A stretch of DNA of 64,000 nucleotides from Marinobacter sp. es.048 (GCF_900188435.1 NZ_FYFA01000002.1:62001-126000); one strand, 5' to 3'; counted from the first letter of the stretch, positions 16,856 through 26,591 are shown. A program made the numbers and translations. The notes: generated from the sequence alone by a model not told the origin.

Positions 16856-17806
16856 ATGAACGATATGGCAATGCCCATGGAAACTCTCGAAGGCCGGGCA
16901 GGGGGCAATCCAGCCGTGGAAACCGCTCAGTCGTTTCGGGAATCCGAATGGAAACTCAGGCACATAACCCTGGCAGGTCTCAGTTGGCCAACCGCTCCTG
17001 ACAAGCAGGAAAACACGCCGATCATTATGCTGCACGGCTGGCTCGATAACAGCCTTACCTTCGTGAAGCTGTCACCGGAGTTGACCAATCTAGGTCCTGT
17101 TTATGCGCTTGATTTTGCTGGCCATGGCCAGTCGGGGCACAGGCCTGAGGGGCAGAGTTATCTATTGATGGACTACGTGGCGGATCTGGCGGAGCTCGTT
17201 GAACGCTATTTCCAGGAGACCCCGGACGGCAGGGTAAACCTGGTCGGTCACTCACTTGGTGGGATTGTGGGCGCCCTCTATGCGGCTGCATTTCCGGAAA
17301 GGGTGAGAAATCTGGTGATGATTGATAGCCTGGGCGCTCTCAGCCGTCCGGCTGGCGAAACCATTCCCCAGCTCCGAAAAGCCATCAAAAAGCGTATTGC
17401 CGGCTCTGGCAGGCAGGTGGTCTATCCGGATGTTGCTACTGCAGCGAAAGCCCGTGAAGGCGGACTGAGCCCGCTTAGCCCAGAAACAGCGTTGACGCTG
17501 ATCCCCCGGAATATGAAACCTGAGGGCGACGGCTACGTCTGGCAGACCGATTCCCGCTTGCGGCACCCGTCACCATTGATGATGACGGAAGAGCAGGTTC
17601 TGGCCTCTCTGGAGGCCATCGACACCCGGGTGCTTTTTATCAGAGCCGATCAGGGACTTCTGTCGTACAGAAAGGATCTGGACCAACGTGTTGAAGCTAT
17701 TGCCAACCTCCAGATAGTGAATGTGCCGGGAGGTCACCATTGCCATCTGGATGGGGAGACCGGCCCGGTTGTAACAGCCATCAGACAATTCCTGGAAAAT
17801 GAGTAA
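16856..17806 (+). CDS. alpha/beta-fold hydrolase, serine hydrolase-like
   Basis: The 316-residue protein has an alpha/beta hydrolase fold. An oxyanion-hole HGW motif (MLHGWLDN, about 58-65) precedes the nucleophile elbow GHSLGG with Ser133, and the catalytic His is probably in GGHHCHLDG near the C terminus. There is no signal peptide, so it should be cytoplasmic. It resembles the SERHL-like/lipase group; the substrate is unknown. It begins 14 bases after pilZ and overlaps the next gene by 8 bases. It is therefore cotranscribed with the exported DUF4892 protein and probably with the patatin, hinting at lipid or ester metabolism in the envelope (inference). Confidence 0.8.
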   Translation: MNDMAMPMETLEGRAGGNPAVETAQSFRESEWKLRHITLAGLSWPTAPDKQENTPIIMLHGWLDNSLTFVKLSPELTNLGPVYALDFAGHGQSGHRPEGQSYLLMDYVADLAELVERYFQETPDGRVNLVGHSLGGIVGALYAAAFPERVRNLVMIDSLGALSRPAGETIPQLRKAIKKRIAGSGRQVVYPDVATAAKAREGGLSPLSPETALTLIPRNMKPEGDGYVWQTDSRLRHPSPLMMTEEQVLASLEAIDTRVLFIRADQGLLSYRKDLDQRVEAIANLQIVNVPGGHHCHLDGETGPVVTAIRQFLENE

Positions 17807-18713
17807 TCGCTTGCTGAAATCACTGTTCGCCCGTTTTATTACCCTGGCTTTCTGTTCCCTGGTGTTGCCTTCCGCTGGTATGGCCGCCCCGGAAGAGTTG
17901 CCCCCGCCTTTTCCACAGTCGACTCTTGAGAATACTGTGAGGATCGAGACTTCGGGCCACCTGATCTTGTTCAGCCCGCTCAGGGAGGTTAATAACGAAA
18001 TCCGGTCCGAAACCATGGCCAGACTCCCGGTGAATGGAGAAGGCAGACTGTACCAGATTGCGCGGGATTCCAGTCGGGAGAGGGCTCGGGATCATTATCT
18101 GGGAATCCTGCGGCAGAGAAACGCCCAGATTCTTTTTGACTGCGAAGGTATCCGGTGCGGGCGCAGTAATGTGTGGGCGAATCAGGTCTTCGGGCAGGCT
18201 GTGCTGTTGGGGCGGGACGCGACACAGGATTACCTGGTGGCAGGTACCGTTGCTGAAAACGGTGAACGCTGGTTAACGCTGATTTACACGGTTACTCGGG
18301 GGAACCTTCGGGAATATGTCTGGGTGGAACACTTGCGGGTTGAGCCCGGGGCGCCCATACCGGGGTTTGGCAGTGTGTCCAAACGTGTTACCGGGCCGAT
18401 CATCGTTCCCTGGCAAGGGGGTGTGACCTACCGTTTCAACTGGCAGGCGACTGATCGCAGGCAGGTAACAGATCTGGCACGGCAAGAAGGCACAATTGTT
18501 GCGTTGGTAGGCTATTCTGTACTGGAGGACAACGAAACCTTCTCCGAGGCCATGGACCGTGCGCGCCAGGCCACCGAATCTCTGTCTGAAGTGTTATCGA
18601 AAACTGGAGTATCCAAAAGCCAACAGGAGATCATCATCGTTGGTCCTGCGGGGATTTCCGGTGGCCCGGATCGACAGGGTGACCGGGTAGAAGTGGTTGT
18701 GATTTCGAGGTAA
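17799..18713 (+). CDS. DUF4892 domain exported protein with an OmpA-like C-terminal region
   Basis: The 304-residue protein carries a signal peptide (hydrophobic to about residue 30, PSAGMAAPE). The DUF4892 pattern is visible: G-RLYQIARDSSRERARDHYL, then QILFDCEGIRCGRSNVWANQ (two cysteines that could form a disulfide), then YTVTRGNLREYVWVEHLRVE. The C-terminal 80 residues (VGYSVLEDNETFSEAMDRAR, GDRVEVVVISR) look like a divergent OmpA-type peptidoglycan-associating fold. Function is unknown; a periplasmic or outer-membrane location is likely. ATG 17799 overlaps the hydrolase stop by 8 bases. The patatin starts 5 bases after its stop. Confidence 0.72.
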   Translation: MSNRLLKSLFARFITLAFCSLVLPSAGMAAPEELPPPFPQSTLENTVRIETSGHLILFSPLREVNNEIRSETMARLPVNGEGRLYQIARDSSRERARDHYLGILRQRNAQILFDCEGIRCGRSNVWANQVFGQAVLLGRDATQDYLVAGTVAENGERWLTLIYTVTRGNLREYVWVEHLRVEPGAPIPGFGSVSKRVTGPIIVPWQGGVTYRFNWQATDRRQVTDLARQEGTIVALVGYSVLEDNETFSEAMDRARQATESLSEVLSKTGVSKSQQEIIIVGPAGISGGPDRQGDRVEVVVISR

Positions 18714-18718
18714 GGATC

Positions 18719-19921
18719 ATGGGCTTATCTAAGGACGACGACCAGGATCGCAGGGATAAGCCCCCGGCGGGCGAAGCCAGGGATGACTTGTCCAAGGTGC
18801 TGCAAAGCTCTGACGTTTCGGCGACCCACTCGCCAGCAAACCCTGCAAAAGGCAGCGCTCCGAAAAAGCCGAGAAAAACCGTTGCCTTGACCCTTGGAAG
18901 TGGCGGTGCAAGAGGCTATGCCCACATCGGAGCGATTGAGGTTCTCGTGGAACGGGGCTACGACATTGTTGCCATCTCCGGCTGCTCCATGGGAGCGCTG
19001 ATTGGCGGCATGTTCGGCGCTGGAAAGATGCAGGACTACAAGGACTGGGTCACGGGGTTGGGCCAGTTTGACGTTCTAAAGCTTCTGGATGTCACCTTCA
19101 ATTCCGTAGGAGCCATTCGCGGCGAAAAGATTTTCTCTGTGGTTCGCGAGATGCTGGGTGATACCCGGATCGAAAATCTGCCCATTGCGTTTACCGCGGT
19201 AGCGACCGACCTGCTTGCCCACAAGGAAATCTGGTTCCAGGAAGGACCCCTTGATCAAGCCATTCGGGCGTCAGTGGCGATCCCTAGCGTTGTTACACCT
19301 CTGGTCCTGAACGGCCGGGTTCTGGTTGACGGTGCCTTGCTCAATCCGCTGCCCATCATCCCGACCATATCCTCCCATGCCGATCTGGTTGTTGCGGTTA
19401 ACCTCAGTGGCGAGGATGACCGGCGGCGACGTATTCCGGACGCTGCTTTCTCCCCGGGTTACGGCGAAAATACGGATATGGACGAGTGGGTGGACACGAT
19501 CCGCGAGAAGGCATCGCGCTGGTTTGATTGGGACGCCCTGAAGTCACTGACCGCTCGAAAGCCGGACAATGGCGACAGTCCGGAAGAAAAAATCAGCCGG
19601 GCGGTAACCAAGAAAGAGCACGATAAGAAACCGACTGACAAGAAAAGCCAGGAAGAACACGAAACTATCGACTGGGACAAGCTGGGCATCGGCAAATTCG
19701 ACGTGATGAACCTCACCATCGAGACCATGCAGAGTGCCCTCGTACAGTACAAGATCGCCGGCTATCCGCCGGATTTGCTGGTCAACGTCCCCAAGAATGC
19801 CTGCCGAAGCTATGATTATCACAAGGCACCGGAACTTATACAGTTGGGCAGGGAGCGGATGGCGGCCGCTCTCGACCGGTTTGAGGAAAGTCGTAACAGT
19901 TCTGGTCCACTGGCAATCTGA
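18719..19921 (+). CDS. patatin-like phospholipase family protein (RssA-like)
   Basis: The 400-residue protein has a patatin acyl-hydrolase domain with a Ser-Asp dyad. The oxyanion loop is GSGGARG (about 60-66), the nucleophile is Ser90 in GCSMG, and the Asp is D204 in VDGALLNPLP. An N-terminal hydrophilic extension (about 1-52) and a charged Lys/Glu-rich insertion (about 275-315, SPEEKISRAVTKKEHDKKP) flank or interrupt it. No signal peptide is present, so it is probably cytoplasmic. Such proteins hydrolyse phospholipids or lysophospholipids; the substrate is not readable here. AAGG precedes the ATG. It is last in the hydrolase-DUF4892-patatin unit and is followed by a separate prmB promoter. 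Confidence 0.87.
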   Translation: MGLSKDDDQDRRDKPPAGEARDDLSKVLQSSDVSATHSPANPAKGSAPKKPRKTVALTLGSGGARGYAHIGAIEVLVERGYDIVAISGCSMGALIGGMFGAGKMQDYKDWVTGLGQFDVLKLLDVTFNSVGAIRGEKIFSVVREMLGDTRIENLPIAFTAVATDLLAHKEIWFQEGPLDQAIRASVAIPSVVTPLVLNGRVLVDGALLNPLPIIPTISSHADLVVAVNLSGEDDRRRRIPDAAFSPGYGENTDMDEWVDTIREKASRWFDWDALKSLTARKPDNGDSPEEKISRAVTKKEHDKKPTDKKSQEEHETIDWDKLGIGKFDVMNLTIETMQSALVQYKIAGYPPDLLVNVPKNACRSYDYHKAPELIQLGRERMAAALDRFEESRNSSGPLAI

Positions 19922-19951
19922 TGGATTTTCCGGCACTGGCTCCCGGTGGGC

Positions 19952-19980
19952 TGCAGTCGAAAGGATAAACAGCGTATAAT
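19952..19980 (+). promoter_or_regulatory. probable sigma-70 promoter of prmB
   Basis: A perfect TATAAT lies at 19975-19980 with a weak TGCAGT at the -35 position (19952-19957, 17-base spacer). The prmB start is 37 bases downstream. Confidence 0.5.
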
Positions 19981-20016
19981 CCTGCGCTGACACGCTCTCG
20001 CACAGGATTTACGTTT

Positions 20017-20919
20017 GTGACCAGCCCTATTGACGACCTTCACAGCGTCCGGGATTACCTCCGTTACGCCTCCTCACAGTTTGCTGCTTCGCCCCTGTTT
20101 TTCGGCCATGGCACGGACAATGTCTGGGATGAAGCCGTTCAGTTGGTCATGCGCAGCCTGCACCTTCCCCTTGAAAACAACACATTGTTCCTCGATGCCC
20201 GTCTTACCCGGCAGGAGCGAGAGCTGGTTGTGGAACGAATCCGTCGGCGCGTGGATGAGCGGGTACCTCTCGCTTATTTGCTCGGTGAAGCCTGGTTTAT
20301 GGGTATGCCATTCCATGTGGACGAACGGGTGCTGGTACCGCGTTCTCCCATTGGTGAGCTGATTGAGAATGGCTTTCAGCCCTGGCTGGGCGACAAGCCG
20401 GTGGAGCGCATTCTTGATCTTTGCACCGGGAGCGGGTGCATTGGCATCGGAGCTGCGTTCGTTTTTACTGAGGCGGAAGTGGACCTGTCGGACATTTCTC
20501 CGGATGCACTTGAAGTGGCTGAGTCCAATATTGAGCTACATGGAGTCCGCGACCGGGTCCATACCGTACAATCCGATGTCTTTGAAAATATTGAAGGCCG
20601 CTACGATGTGATCGTGAGCAATCCGCCCTATGTGGATGCAGACGATCTTTCCAGCATGCCGGACGAATACTGTCACGAGCCAGCACTGGGCCTGGCCGCC
20701 GGTAAAGATGGTCTGGATATCGCTCACAGGATCATTGCCAGTGCGGCGGAGCATCTTACTCCTGGAGGGCTACTGGTAGTGGAAGTCGGTAATAGCTGGG
20801 TCGCTATGGATGAGGCTTACCCGGATCTGCCGCTTACCTGGCTGGAGTTCGAGAATGGGGGCGATGGCGTCTTTCTGATCACCGAGCCGGACCTGCGTCA
20901 GTGGCAGGCTTCCAGTTAA
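20017..20919 (+). CDS. prmB: 50S ribosomal protein L3 N5-glutamine methyltransferase
   Basis: SAM-dependent enzyme that methylates a glutamine of ribosomal protein L3. The 300-residue protein has motif [14 protein letters not shown] and the catalytic NPPY ([11 protein letters not shown]). It also has the PrmB-type N-terminal segment [20 protein letters not shown], with the [11 protein letters not shown] sequence that separates PrmB from PrmC. The GTG start at 20017 has AGGAT upstream. aroC follows after 37 bases, the usual prmB-aroC order, so the two are probably one operon. High confidence; PrmC is excluded by the RSPIGEL motif. Confidence 0.94.
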   Translation: MTSPIDDLHSVRDYLRYASSQFAASPLFFGHGTDNVWDEAVQLVMRSLHLPLENNTLFLDARLTRQERELVVERIRRRVDERVPLAYLLGEAWFMGMPFHVDERVLVPRSPIGELIENGFQPWLGDKPVERILDLCTGSGCIGIGAAFVFTEAEVDLSDISPDALEVAESNIELHGVRDRVHTVQSDVFENIEGRYDVIVSNPPYVDADDLSSMPDEYCHEPALGLAAGKDGLDIAHRIIASAAEHLTPGGLLVVEVGNSWVAMDEAYPDLPLTWLEFENGGDGVFLITEPDLRQWQASS

Positions 20920-20956
20920 TCTGAATTTTCATAAAAGCTGAACAAGATACTGAATT

Positions 20957-22051
20957 ATGTCGGGAAACTCTTTCGGAAAACTGTTTACGGTTACTTCTTT
21001 TGGCGAGAGCCACGGGCCAGCGCTGGGGTGTATCATTGATGGCTGTCCCCCGGGGCTCGAGCTCTCGGAAGCGGACATGCAGCGGGATCTGGATCGCCGT
21101 AAGCCGGGTACCTCCCGGCATACGACCCAGCGCCGTGAAGCGGACGAGGTGAGAATCCTGTCTGGCGTTTTCGAGGGCAAGACCACAGGTACGCCGATCG
21201 GCCTGCTGATCGAAAACACCGATCAGCGCTCCAAGGATTATTCCAAGATCTCAGAACAGTTTCGGCCGGCTCACGCCGACTACACCTACATGCACAAATA
21301 CGGTGTTCGCGACTATCGCGGTGGTGGCCGTTCTTCTGCCCGCGAGACCGCCATGCGCGTTGCTGCCGGTGCGGTTGCGAGGAAATTCCTTGAGCAACGC
21401 CTGGGAATACGGATTCGCGGGTATCTGTCCCAACTCGGCCCCATCAAGGCTGAGAAACTGGATTGGGATCAGGTTCATCAGAACCCGTTTTTCTGCCCGG
21501 ATGCCGACAAGGTTGCAGAAATGGAAGCCTATATGGATGCGCTCCGTAAGGAGGGCGATTCCATTGGTGCCCGGATTAACGTGGTTGCCGACGGTGTTCC
21601 TCCCGGCCTGGGCGAGCCAATCTTTGACCGCCTGGATGCAGACCTTGCCCATGCATTGATGAGCATCAATGCCGTTAAGGGCGTAGAGATTGGCGCCGGT
21701 TTTGATTGTATCGATCAGAAAGGCACCGAACATCGCGATGAGATGACGCCGGAAGGGTTCCTGTCGAACAATGCCGGGGGTGTTCTGGGTGGCATTTCAT
21801 CCGGCCAGCCGATTGTCGCCAGTATTGCTCTGAAGCCCACGTCGAGTTTGCGCCTGTCGGGTCGCAGTATTGATGTGAATGGTGATCCTTGTGAGGTAAT
21901 TACCACCGGGCGGCACGATCCCTGTGTCGGGATTCGGGCGACGCCGATTGCCGAGGCGATGATGGCCATTGTGTTGATGGACCATTATCTGCGGCATCGT
22001 GGGCAAAATGCGGATGTGTCTGTTTCTACGCCGGTGATTGGTCAAGTCTAA
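20957..22051 (+). CDS. aroC: chorismate synthase
   Basis: Last step of the shikimate pathway: EPSP to chorismate, using reduced FMN. The 364-residue length is normal. Signatures are [20 protein letters not shown] at the start, [20 protein letters not shown], and [17 protein letters not shown]. It supplies chorismate for PabB, the Trp branch and aromatic amino acids, whose genes also occur in this window. It lies downstream of prmB and upstream of an MFS transporter, an order also seen in Pseudomonas. Confidence 0.97.
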   Translation: MSGNSFGKLFTVTSFGESHGPALGCIIDGCPPGLELSEADMQRDLDRRKPGTSRHTTQRREADEVRILSGVFEGKTTGTPIGLLIENTDQRSKDYSKISEQFRPAHADYTYMHKYGVRDYRGGGRSSARETAMRVAAGAVARKFLEQRLGIRIRGYLSQLGPIKAEKLDWDQVHQNPFFCPDADKVAEMEAYMDALRKEGDSIGARINVVADGVPPGLGEPIFDRLDADLAHALMSINAVKGVEIGAGFDCIDQKGTEHRDEMTPEGFLSNNAGGVLGGISSGQPIVASIALKPTSSLRLSGRSIDVNGDPCEVITTGRHDPCVGIRATPIAEAMMAIVLMDHYLRHRGQNADVSVSTPVIGQV

Positions 22052-22110
22052 GCCGGCTTTGGTGAAGCGGTTTCGGCGGGGCTGGCCTTTTCGATCGGCG
22101 AGCCGTCCAT

Positions 22111-22143
22111 GTAGGTCGGATTAGCCAGAGGCGTAATCCGACA
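22111..22143 (+). repeat. REP-like palindromic element
   Basis: A 33-base unit begins with GTAGG and forms an imperfect palindrome, TCGGATTAGCC...GGCGTAATCCGA. It is nearly identical to the unit at 26534 and, inverted, to 26474. A GTAG-type head plus imperfect palindrome is the form of REP elements mobilised by RAYT transposases. It ends two bases before the annotated start of the MFS gene. Confidence 0.8.
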
Positions 22144-22145
22144 GC

Positions 22146-23351
22146 ATGCCGAGACCCTGCCGTCGAAAATCCGGTTCTTTGGTACCTGTACGAGGTCTCG
22201 TTATCTACTGGCGCCTTTCCAACCTCTACTTCTGGTTTTTCGCCCTCCTCGGCGGGCTTCTGCCCTATTGGTCCCTTTACCTTGAAGGCCAGGGCTTTTC
22301 CTACCTCCAGATCGCCACGCTCATGGCGACCATTCAGCTCACCAAAATCGTTGCTCCCAGTATATGGGGCTGGTTAGGGGACAAAACCGGCCAGCGGGTT
22401 CGTCTGGTCCGGTTCGGCGCCATTACCGGTTCGCTGTTCTTCGCCGGTGTATTCATGGAGCCAGGGTTCTATGGCCTGCTGTTGGTAATGCTGGCGTTTA
22501 CCTTTTTCTGGAATGCGATCCTGCCGCTCTATGAGGTGATCACGCTTCGTACCCTTGGCGAAAACAAAGAGAAATACGGGCGGGTTCGGCTTTGGGGCTC
22601 AGTGGGATTTATCGGGGCGGTGGCGCTGGTGGGCGGTTTGCTGGAGCTGGTGCCAATTCAGAATCTGCCGTGGTTGTTGCTGCCGGTGTTTGCAGGCATA
22701 GCCGTATCTGCGTTTCTGGTGCCTGCGGAGCGGGGAAAGCGGAAGCCGCCTGCGCCGAAGGGCAGTTTGAAGGCGATTGTCACACACCCGGCGGTGGTGA
22801 CGTTCTTTCTGATGAACTTCCTGCTTCAGGTTTCGCACGGAGCCTACTACACCTTCTTCAGTATCCATCTGGAACAGCATGGTTACAGCAAGCTGTCGAT
22901 TGGCCTGCTGTGGTCGCTGGGCGTTTTTGCGGAGATCGCACTGTTTCTGGTGATGCACCGGCTAACGCGTAATTTCACGGTTCGGCAGATTGCGATTGGC
23001 GCGCTTACTCTAACCATGATCCGTTGGGTGCTGATTGCAGAGCTGACCGATATTGTCGCCGTTCTGCTGTTTGCCCAGCTGCTTCACGCGGCATCTTACG
23101 GGGCATTGCATGCTATTTCAGTTCAATATATTCAGGGCTTTTTTGGCAAACACCATCATGGCCAGGGGCAGGCGCTTTACAGCGGGCTTACCTTCGGTGC
23201 TGGCGGGGCGCTCGGGGCCTGGTTGTCGGGCTTTCTGGTGGATGGGTTCAGTACCTCAGCGGCTTTCTGGGGTGGTGCTGCCGCGATGGCCATTGCCATC
23301 GTGATCACCTGGCGAGGCCTTCGGCCGCCGCCTGCTCATGGAGATGGCTGA
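22146..23351 (+). CDS. MFS transporter, PPP/HcaT-like family
   Basis: Twelve-helix major facilitator of about 401 residues related to the 3-phenylpropionate-type (HcaT) permeases. The first helix reads YWRLSNLYFWFFALLGGLLP, and the loop 2-3 signature is WGWLGDKTGQRVRLVR. The substrate is unknown; despite the family name, most members are uncharacterised. The start is uncertain. ATG 22146 directly abuts a REP element and has no ribosome site, while TTG 22179 would give a start closer to family members that begin just before the first helix. It follows aroC on the same strand and is convergent with the LysR gene, only 3 bases apart. Confidence 0.82.
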   Translation: MPRPCRRKSGSLVPVRGLVIYWRLSNLYFWFFALLGGLLPYWSLYLEGQGFSYLQIATLMATIQLTKIVAPSIWGWLGDKTGQRVRLVRFGAITGSLFFAGVFMEPGFYGLLLVMLAFTFFWNAILPLYEVITLRTLGENKEKYGRVRLWGSVGFIGAVALVGGLLELVPIQNLPWLLLPVFAGIAVSAFLVPAERGKRKPPAPKGSLKAIVTHPAVVTFFLMNFLLQVSHGAYYTFFSIHLEQHGYSKLSIGLLWSLGVFAEIALFLVMHRLTRNFTVRQIAIGALTLTMIRWVLIAELTDIVAVLLFAQLLHAASYGALHAISVQYIQGFFGKHHHGQGQALYSGLTFGAGGALGAWLSGFLVDGFSTSAAFWGGAAAMAIAIVITWRGLRPPPAHGDG

Positions 23352-23354
23352 AAT

Positions 23355-24227
23355 TCAGCCGCTTTCTTCTGCCTGGACAATATCCAGCAGTGCCTTGCCC
23401 GCGTTGCTAAGTTGCCGCCCCGATAACCCGATTCCACCGAGTACGCGAGAAACCGGCTTGCCCACCTCCAGTACTCTCAGGCTGTCATCAACCATGCGCA
23501 GGGGGAGAACGCTCCAGCCCAGGCCAACGCTGGTCATCATTTTGATGGTTTCGAGGTAGTTGGTTGGCATTTGTGGATTCAGGTGGAGATTAGCCTCCAG
23601 AAACAACCGGCTTACAACCCGATAGGTTGCGGTACTGGTATCCGGAAGCAATGCGGGGTGATCTGCAAGGTTCGATAGCTCAGGTTTTCTCAGCGACGCC
23701 AGAGCGTGCTCCGCGCCCGCCACAAAAGCCATCTCGTCCGGCCATTGGGCAAAAACATGAAAGCTCGGCTCCATGCTGTCGCTCAACGTCACGAATGCCA
23801 GCTCGGCGTTCCGTTTTCGCATCTGCTCGTAGGCGGCGTCGGATTCCATGAATTGCAGGTTGATGGACACCTGCGGGTATTCCCGTTTGAACCGCCGGAG
23901 CCAGTTCGGTAAGTGGTGCAGGCCGATGTGATGGCTGGCGATGATCTGCAGTTCGCCTTCCACCTGCCCGGAGTCCGGTGACAACGCCACCCGGGCATTG
24001 TGGATTTCATCGAGGATCCGACGTGCATGGGGAAGCAGGCGGCTGCCGGCATCGGTCAGACGAATCTGGCGATGGCTCCGGTCTATCAGGCTGGTGCCAA
24101 GCTGGTTTTCCAGGGCGGCCAGGCGTTTCGAGATCGCGGGTTGCGTCAGGTGCAGGGTTTCCGCGGCTTCTGAAAATGAGCCCTGGTCGACAATGGTCAG
24201 AAAAGCTTTTAATGCGTTTGAATCCAT
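23355..24227 (-). CDS. LysR-family transcriptional regulator divergent from leuC
   Basis: The 290-residue protein has a typical LysR helix-turn-helix (SFSEAAETLHLTQPAISKRL, about 18-37) and a substrate-binding domain. It is transcribed away from leuC across a 157-base gap, the arrangement in which LysR proteins control both themselves and the neighbour. The same pairing of a LysR gene with leuC occurs in Pseudomonas. The gap has AT-rich ATAACC...GGTTAT elements around 24272-24316, candidates for the T-N11-A type operator. The likely role is control of leucine biosynthesis, perhaps with an isopropylmalate-type signal (inference). The family call is firm; the target is inferred. Confidence 0.88.
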   Translation of the reverse strand: MDSNALKAFLTIVDQGSFSEAAETLHLTQPAISKRLAALENQLGTSLIDRSHRQIRLTDAGSRLLPHARRILDEIHNARVALSPDSGQVEGELQIIASHHIGLHHLPNWLRRFKREYPQVSINLQFMESDAAYEQMRKRNAELAFVTLSDSMEPSFHVFAQWPDEMAFVAGAEHALASLRKPELSNLADHPALLPDTSTATYRVVSRLFLEANLHLNPQMPTNYLETIKMMTSVGLGWSVLPLRMVDDSLRVLEVGKPVSRVLGGIGLSGRQLSNAGKALLDIVQAEESG

Positions 24228-24304
24228 GCCTGTAACCCCTCCATGTGAACTTCACGGAATCTTAAATCATAACCATAAGGAATGCGATAAATAAAAAACA
24301 TGAA

Positions 24305-24334
24305 TTGAGGTTATCCGGCCCCAAGCGGTAAGAT
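24305..24334 (+). promoter_or_regulatory. probable sigma-70 promoter of leuCDB
   Basis: TTGAGG (24305-24310) and TAAGAT (24329-24334) are 18 bases apart, 51 bases before the leuC start. The -35 overlaps the GGTTAT half of the possible LysR operator. Confidence 0.5.
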
Positions 24335-24384
24335 AGGCACATCAGACGTCAGAACCAGAAACCCCCAGAGAGTGAGAGAGAACC

Positions 24385-25803
24385 ATGGCGGGCAAAACCT
24401 TATACGATAAATTGTGGGACGATCATCTCGTCAAACAGCGCGACGACGGCTCCGCGTTGATTTATATAGATCGTCAGTTACTGCACGAAGTGACATCACC
24501 CCAGGCATTTGAGGGCCTGCGTCTGGCCGGGCGTAAGCCCTGGCGGATCGATGCCAACATTGCGACGCCGGACCATAACGTGCCCACCACCGACCGTGAC
24601 CGGGGTGTTGAGGGTATCGTTGATCCGGTTTCGCGGATCCAGGTGGAAACACTGGACAAGAACTGCGACGAGTTCGGGATTCTCGAATTCAAGATTAAGG
24701 ACCAGCGCCAGGGCATCGTGCACGTTATCGGGCCCGAGCAAGGCGCGACTTTACCGGGTATGAGCATTGTTTGTGGGGATTCCCACACATCTACCCACGG
24801 TGCCTTCGGTTGCCTCGCTCACGGTATTGGAACCAGTGAAGTTGAGCATGTTCTGGCCACCCAGTGCCTGGTGCAGCAGAAAATGAAGAACATGCTGGTG
24901 AAGGTCAATGGCAAGCTGGGTCCGGGCGTCACTGGTAAAGATGTGGTTCTGGCCATCATCGGCAAGATCGGGACTGCGGGTGGTACCGGGCACGCCATTG
25001 AGTTTGGCGGCGAAGCCATCCAGGGCCTGAGCATGGAAGGTCGGATGACCATCTGCAACATGTCCATCGAAGCCGGCGCGCGGGTTGGTATGGTGGCGGT
25101 TGATGACACCACCATCGACTACGTTCGTAATCGTCCGTTCGGGCCCAAGGGCGACCAGTGGGATGCAGCGGTTGATTACTGGCGCACCTTGCATAGCGAT
25201 AGCGATGCTGTCTTCGACAAGGTTGTTGAGCTGGAAGGCTCGGAAATCCAGCCGCAGGTGAGCTGGGGTACGTCTCCGGAAATGGTGGCCGGAATTGATG
25301 GCAAGGTGCCTGATCCGGAACAGGAAGCTGATCCTATCAAGCGTGAAGGCATCGTGCGCGCTCTGAAGTATATGGGTTTGCAGCCGAATATGGCGATTAC
25401 CGATATCAAGCTGGATCGTGTGTTCATTGGCTCCTGTACCAATAGTCGCATTGAGGATCTGCGCGAAGCCGCGGCCGTGGTGAAAGGGCGGAAGGTGTCG
25501 CCGATTCTGAAGCAGGCCATGGTGGTGCCTGGTTCCGGGCTGGTGAAGGCCCAGGCGGAGCAGGAAGGTCTGGACAAGATCTTTATCGAGGCCGGTCTGG
25601 AATGGCGTGATCCCGGGTGTTCCATGTGTCTGGCCATGAACGCCGACAAACTGGGGCAGGGAGAGCACTGTGCTTCCACCTCAAACCGGAACTTCGAGGG
25701 CCGTCAGGGCTTTGGCGGGCGTACCCACCTGGTGAGCCCGGCCATGGCTGCCGCTGCTGCGGTAAACGGCCATTTCGTTGATGTCCGCGAGCTGATGAAC
25801 TGA
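24385..25803 (+). CDS. leuC: 3-isopropylmalate dehydratase large subunit
   Basis: With LeuD it isomerises 2-isopropylmalate to 3-isopropylmalate in leucine synthesis. The 472-residue aconitase-family protein shows the start [14 protein letters not shown] and [16 protein letters not shown]. The [4Fe-4S] ligands are in [12 protein letters not shown] and in CSMCLAMN. The ATG is preceded by a purine-rich GAGAGAG. leuD starts 16 bases after its stop. Secure call. Confidence 0.97.
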   Translation: MAGKTLYDKLWDDHLVKQRDDGSALIYIDRQLLHEVTSPQAFEGLRLAGRKPWRIDANIATPDHNVPTTDRDRGVEGIVDPVSRIQVETLDKNCDEFGILEFKIKDQRQGIVHVIGPEQGATLPGMSIVCGDSHTSTHGAFGCLAHGIGTSEVEHVLATQCLVQQKMKNMLVKVNGKLGPGVTGKDVVLAIIGKIGTAGGTGHAIEFGGEAIQGLSMEGRMTICNMSIEAGARVGMVAVDDTTIDYVRNRPFGPKGDQWDAAVDYWRTLHSDSDAVFDKVVELEGSEIQPQVSWGTSPEMVAGIDGKVPDPEQEADPIKREGIVRALKYMGLQPNMAITDIKLDRVFIGSCTNSRIEDLREAAAVVKGRKVSPILKQAMVVPGSGLVKAQAEQEGLDKIFIEAGLEWRDPGCSMCLAMNADKLGQGEHCASTSNRNFEGRQGFGGRTHLVSPAMAAAAAVNGHFVDVRELMN

Positions 25804-25819
25804 TCCACAGGAGAGAACC

Positions 25820-26467
25820 ATGCGCGCACTCAAGCAACATCAGGGCGTAGTCGCCCCCATGGACCGTTCCAACGTGGATACGGACATGATTATTCCCAAG
25901 CAGTTTCTGAAGTCCATCAAGCGTACAGGCTTCGGCCCGAACCTGTTTGATGAACTGCGTTATATGGATGAAGGCAAGCCGGATCAGGATTCTTCCACCC
26001 GACCGATCAATCCGGATTTTGTTCTGAATCAGGACCGCTACAAGAACGCCAGTGTACTGTTGGCGCGACGCAATTTCGGCTGCGGTTCAAGCAGGGAGCA
26101 CGCGCCCTGGGCTCTGGAGGATTTTGGTTTCCGGGTGATTATCGCTCCGAGTTTTGCTGATATTTTTTATAACAACTGCTTTAAGAATGGGTTGTTACCT
26201 ATTGTTCTCCCAGAGGAAGTTGTTGATCGATTGTTCCAGGAAGTGGAGCAGAGCGAGGGCTATCAGTTAGCAGTCGATCTGGAAGCCAGGACTGTGACCA
26301 CTCCGTCCGGCGAGACCTTCTCGTTTGAGGTGGATGATTTCCGTCGTCATTGTCTGCTGAACGGTCTGGATGATATTGGCGTCACTCTGGAGGATGCTGA
26401 GCTGATCCGGTCCTATGAAGAAAGCCGCCGGAAGACGGCGCCCTGGCTGTTTGGTGCCGGTGGGTGA
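25820..26467 (+). CDS. leuD: 3-isopropylmalate dehydratase small subunit
   Basis: The swivel-domain partner of LeuC is 215 residues, the usual length. Signatures are [35 protein letters not shown] and [21 protein letters not shown] lies 7 bases before the ATG. It is separated from leuB by a pair of inverted REP-like elements, which could stabilise or attenuate the upstream message. Confidence 0.97.
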   Translation: MRALKQHQGVVAPMDRSNVDTDMIIPKQFLKSIKRTGFGPNLFDELRYMDEGKPDQDSSTRPINPDFVLNQDRYKNASVLLARRNFGCGSSREHAPWALEDFGFRVIIAPSFADIFYNNCFKNGLLPIVLPEEVVDRLFQEVEQSEGYQLAVDLEARTVTTPSGETFSFEVDDFRRHCLLNGLDDIGVTLEDAELIRSYEESRRKTAPWLFGAGG

Positions 26468-26473
26468 ATATGC

Positions 26474-26506
26474 TGTCGGATTACGCTGGCGCTAATCCGA
26501 CCCACC
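26474..26506 (-). repeat. REP-like palindromic element, inverted copy
   Basis: A 33-base unit. Its reverse complement reads GGTGGG then TCGGATTAGCG...GCGTAATCCGACA, matching the 22111 and 26534 units apart from the head. It begins 7 bases after the leuD stop codon. With the next unit it forms a head-to-head pair of the kind called a BIME. Confidence 0.78.
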
Positions 26507-26533
26507 TGTGATCACGCAGGATTATCAGTAAAT

Positions 26534-26566
26534 GTAGGTCGGATTAGCCTACGGCGTAATCCGACA
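26534..26566 (+). repeat. REP-like palindromic element
   Basis: GTAGGTCGGATTAGCC-TAC-GGCGTAATCCGACA type unit, differing at only three loop bases from the copy at 22111. It lies 26 bases upstream of leuB and is inverted relative to the 26474 unit; 27 bases separate the two. Confidence 0.8.
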
Positions 26567-26591
26567 CAAAGGAATGGAACAAGGAAACAAC

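Noticed and set aside
22146..22178. Short ORF between the REP element and the MFS gene
   Set aside because: The codons are in frame with the MFS gene, so they are either its N terminus or its leader, not a separate gene.
24751..25668. Minus-strand open frame opposite leuC
   Set aside because: His/Thr-rich composition typical of antisense translation; leuC is intact.
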